From Candidatus Brocadia sp. (GTDB taxonomy: Bacteria; Planctomycetota; Brocadiia; Brocadiales; Brocadiaceae): 64,000 nt of DNA. The stretch is taken from NCBI GenBank assembly GCA_021646415.1, contig SOEU01000004.1, positions 1 to 64,000 on the forward strand. Reading direction: 5' to 3'. The notes under the pieces are model-generated. The model saw only the letters and a program-made list of their open reading frames with translations. It was not told the DNA's origin and did not search any database. The position numbers and the translations under genes were made by a program. Positions within the stretch are counted from its first letter, which is position 1, and every line of letters starts with the position of its first letter. Positions 61,320-64,000 of this stretch are shown here, in pieces.

Positions 61320-62675
61320 ATGATTCATAGAACTTATAAAGAACAATTAGAAACCTGGGATAAGACCTATCTCTGGCATCCTTTCACCCAGATGCAGGAT
61401 TACACCAAAGAAACACCTCTGATTATTGAAGAAGGAAATGGTATTTTTCTTAAGGACGTTGATGGCAAAGAATACATCGATGGGATCTCCTCCATGTGGT
61501 GTAATCTGCATGGCCACCGCAAGAAGGAGATCGACAATGCCATAAAACGGCAACTCGATAAGATTGCGCATAGCACACTCCTTGGCCCATCCAATATACC
61601 GGCCATCGAACTAGCAAGAAAACTTGCAGAAATCGCGCCAAAAGGGCTAACAAAGGTTTTTTATTCGGATAACGGTTCCACCGCGAATGAGGTTGCACTC
61701 AAGATGGCCTTCCAATACTGGCAACATAAAGGATTGAAAGATAAGACACAATTTGTAGCCTTGCAATACGGTTACCATGGAGACACTGTAGGAACTATGA
61801 GTGTTGGCGGAATAGAAATATTTCATCGCGCCTTCCGCCCCCTGTACTTCAAGACACACTTCGCACCATCACCTTATTGCTACCGCTGTCCACTGGGAAA
61901 ACAGGATAAGGATTGTGCTTTGGCTTGTCTTGAGGAATTGGAAAATATTTTAAAGGATCATTCAGACCACATTGCCGCTCTGATTATGGAACCACTGGTG
62001 CAAGGAGCCGGGGGGATAATCGTCCATCCGGCAGGCTATCTATCAGGAGCGCGGACTTTGTGCAAGAAATATAACGTGCTTTTTATTTTAGACGAGGTAC
62101 TTACCGGCTTTGGACGGACAGGCAAAATGTTTGCCTGTTTCCATGAAAATATTGTCCCTGATATCATGGCGGTGTCCAAAGGCATCAATGGGGGCTATAT
62201 GCCATTGGCCGCCACACTTGCCACCGAGGAAATTTACCATGCTTTTTTAGGAGAATATTCACAGCTTAAGACATTTTTTCACGGGCATACCTACACGGGA
62301 AATCCTTTAGGTTGTGCAGCCGGGCTGGCCAGTCTGGAATTATTTGAAAAGGAACATCTACTGGAAAATCTGAAATCAAAGATTAATCATTTACGAGCCA
62401 AACTTAAGCGCTTCGAATTGTTGGAACATGTTGGAGACGTCAGACAATGCGGGCTTATCGCAGCTCTTGAACTGGTGAAGGATAAATCCACGAAAGAACC
62501 ATATCCCTGGGAAGAGCGGGTAGGAATCAGGGTATGTCTCGAGGCCAGACAACGCGGCTTGCTCATACGACCGCTTGGACACATTCTTGTTCTTATGCCC
62601 CCACTAACTATCGAAATTAACGAATTGGACAGATTACTCAATATCGTTTATGAATCTATACAAAATGCAGTATGA
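61320..62675 (+). CDS. bioA: Adenosylmethionine-8-amino-7-oxononanoate aminotransferase
   Basis: A 451-residue class III aminotransferase that makes 7,8-diaminopelargonate in biotin synthesis. Start at 61320, where the conserved MIHRTYKEQLETWDKTYLWH begins. Features: LWHPFTQMQDY (typical of BioA), SNGSTANEVALKMA-like SDNGSTANEV, HGDTVGTMSVGG, DEVLTGFGRTG and the PLP lysine in VSKGINGGYMPLAA (K287). The 3' end overlaps murD. Confidence 0.93.
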   Translation: MIHRTYKEQLETWDKTYLWHPFTQMQDYTKETPLIIEEGNGIFLKDVDGKEYIDGISSMWCNLHGHRKKEIDNAIKRQLDKIAHSTLLGPSNIPAIELARKLAEIAPKGLTKVFYSDNGSTANEVALKMAFQYWQHKGLKDKTQFVALQYGYHGDTVGTMSVGGIEIFHRAFRPLYFKTHFAPSPYCYRCPLGKQDKDCALACLEELENILKDHSDHIAALIMEPLVQGAGGIIVHPAGYLSGARTLCKKYNVLFILDEVLTGFGRTGKMFACFHENIVPDIMAVSKGINGGYMPLAATLATEEIYHAFLGEYSQLKTFFHGHTYTGNPLGCAAGLASLELFEKEHLLENLKSKINHLRAKLKRFELLEHVGDVRQCGLIAALELVKDKSTKEPYPWEERVGIRVCLEARQRGLLIRPLGHILVLMPPLTIEINELDRLLNIVYESIQNAV

Positions 62676-64000
62676 ATTTAAAAAGAAAAAAATCACTGTT
62701 ATGGGGTTAGGCTTGTTTGGAGGCGGGGCAGGCGTTGCCCAATTTCTTGCAAAACGCGGTGCTCACGTTACCATAACCGACCTGAGAAACGCCACAGAAC
62801 TTGCTCCATCCATAAAACAACTTGAAGGACTTCCTATTACATACAAACTCGGTGGACACTGCGACGAAGATTTTATCAATGCGGACATGATTATCGTTAA
62901 TCCTGCTGTACCAAAGGAATCAAGATTTATACGAATCGCAAGAGATAACCACGTTCCATTAGATACAGAAATAAACATTTTTTTTCAATTATGTCCGGCC
63001 CCTATTATTGGCATCACCGGTAGCAACGGGAAATCAACTACCACAACACTTACCGGTAAAATATTGCAACAGACACAACGTACAACGTGGGTCGGCGGAA
63101 ATATCGGGAAATCACTCCTCTTACATCTTGAAGAAATAAAGCCTTCCGACATCGCGGTCCTTGAGCTTTCCAGTTTTCAGCTGGAAGAACTCCATAATGC
63201 AAAAAAAAGTCCCGGCATCAGCATCGTAACCAATATATCACCCAATCATTTAGACCGCTACTCAAGCATGGATGACTACATTCAAACAAAAAAAGGCATC
63301 ATCTTACACCAAAAACCAGATGATTATGCAATCCTCAATTATGATGATCCGGAACTGAGAACGTGGCAAAAAGAATGTAAAAGTACTGTTTTGTGGTACA
63401 GCGCAAAAGACACGTTAACCGAAGGTGCCTTTGTAAAAAATGATACCATCGTCCTCTCTGTGAAGGGTAAGATGACGACAATACCGTGCATATCCAGGAT
63501 CAGGATACCCGGTGTCCATAATCTTCAAAACATTCTTGCTGCCTCAGTGGCAGCCTATCTGGCCGGCACCGGCGAACAATACATTGAAAAGGCCATAACC
63601 ACCTTTTCTGGATTAGAACACCGTCTGGAATTTGTTCGTAAGATAAACGGTATACGGTATTACAACGATTCTAAGGCCACTACACCAGAATCGGCCATGG
63701 CTGCCATTACGGCATTCCAGACACCAGTAATACTTATTGCCGGTGGATATGACAAGGGTAGTAGTTTCGAGAAATTTGCTGAGGCATGTGCAAGGCACAC
63801 CAGGGCAGTTGTCCTCATGGGGAAAACAGCGAAAAAAATAAAAGAACTCATACTACAGAAACAGGCGCAAAAAGAAACCCCATCAATATTCACGTCAAAC
63901 ACCTTCCAGGAGGCATTTCAGCAGGCAAATATCCTGGCAAAGGCGGGAGATGTTGTATTACTTTCTCCTGCCTGCGCCAGTTACGACATGTTCCTTAACT
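62650..64000 (+). CDS. murD: UDP-N-acetylmuramoylalanine-D-glutamate ligase (3' end outside window)
   Basis: The frame is open from 62650 to the window edge (450 codons). MurD adds D-Glu to UDP-MurNAc-L-Ala in peptidoglycan synthesis. The N-terminal Rossmann part reads ITVMGLGLFGGGAGVAQFLA; the ATP loop is IIGITGSNGKSTTTTLTGKI; ELSSFQLEEL and NISPNHLDRYSSMDDY follow, and the C-terminal domain has YYNDSKATTPESAMAA and LIAGGYDKGSSF. It begins inside bioA (overlap of 26 bases; another ATG at 62665 would overlap by 11), so the two are co-translated. Peptidoglycan synthesis is notable if the host is a planctomycete. Confidence 0.93.
   Translation, partial: MNLYKMQYEFKKKKITVMGLGLFGGGAGVAQFLAKRGAHVTITDLRNATELAPSIKQLEGLPITYKLGGHCDEDFINADMIIVNPAVPKESRFIRIARDNHVPLDTEINIFFQLCPAPIIGITGSNGKSTTTTLTGKILQQTQRTTWVGGNIGKSLLLHLEEIKPSDIAVLELSSFQLEELHNAKKSPGISIVTNISPNHLDRYSSMDDYIQTKKGIILHQKPDDYAILNYDDPELRTWQKECKSTVLWYSAKDTLTEGAFVKNDTIVLSVKGKMTTIPCISRIRIPGVHNLQNILAASVAAYLAGTGEQYIEKAITTFSGLEHRLEFVRKINGIRYYNDSKATTPESAMAAITAFQTPVILIAGGYDKGSSFEKFAEACARHTRAVVLMGKTAKKIKELILQKQAQKETPSIFTSNTFQEAFQQANILAKAGDVVLLSPACASYDMFLN

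Overview
The window is about 64 kb of a moderately AT-rich bacterial chromosome. Its gene content suggests an anammox-type planctomycete (Brocadiales): a squalene-hopene cyclase with HpnH and HpnG relatives, cytochrome P460-like haem lipoproteins, many long two-component sensors, and a dense population of small dispersed palindromic repeats. This taxonomic call is inference from gene content, since no rRNA or other marker lies in the window. I saw no rRNA gene, no convincing tRNA and no CRISPR array.

1-10 kb is a worn accessory region. It holds the first codons of a probable IS4-type transposase, a pyruvyl-transferase/FAD-oxidoreductase pair, and a DUF433 antitoxin whose DUF5615 partner is cut short. 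There is a 3' scrap of a branched-chain amino acid ABC ATPase gene, a diadenylate-cyclase-domain protein broken at a nine-A run, and a HicBA pair. An integron-like remnant follows: an intI 5' part with an amber stop, a promoter, one cassette gene and an attC-like hairpin. A CapA-like gene that has lost its 5' end closes the region.

9.8-15 kb opens with a promoter and a cyclic di-GMP (GEMM-I) riboswitch with its terminator, reading towards a lipoprotein made of three tandem P460-like haem domains. A membrane protein, a dienelactone-hydrolase-like protein and a phosphoribosyltransferase follow. 15-26 kb is a continuous minus-strand signalling operon: a 1309-residue polytopic sensor, a Cache-HAMP histidine kinase, two stand-alone receivers, a receiver-PAS-kinase and a MEDS-PAS-kinase. 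26-30 kb carries an RNA-repair group: RtcB ligase, a G3E (CobW-type) GTPase and archease.

30-40 kb is mostly ordinary: an FAD-linked oxidase, a Slp lipoprotein, a tandem universal stress protein, a chemoreceptor, a VWA/TPR/lipoprotein group, mtnA and purE. 39.9-45.4 kb is the hopanoid region (hpnG-like, hpnH, shc). It also has a second c-di-GMP riboswitch that now leads into a frameshifted, truncated gene. An intact ISL3-family insertion sequence with an 8-bp target duplication sits just upstream of shc. It is followed by an MscS channel, small lipoproteins, a DUF488 protein, CorA and a two-domain M16 protease.

55.5-61.3 kb is a second accessory patch: composite repeats, the 3' end of another integron-type integrase, a 27-bp palindrome, a zinc-ribbon protein, a degenerate receiver, a VWA-OmpA lipoprotein, a Fic toxin with antitoxin, a CopG/PIN pair with a visible promoter and operator, and a broken REP-type transposase. 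The window ends in bioA overlapping the start of murD, which runs off the edge.

The most interesting material is the pair of c-di-GMP riboswitches (one in front of a P460 haem lipoprotein), the broken diadenylate cyclase, the two integron integrase remnants, the 1309-residue sensor that heads the phosphorelay cluster, and the RtcB-GTPase-archease group. Coordinates rest on reading the sequence by eye; domain assignments come from recognised motifs and were not checked by database search.
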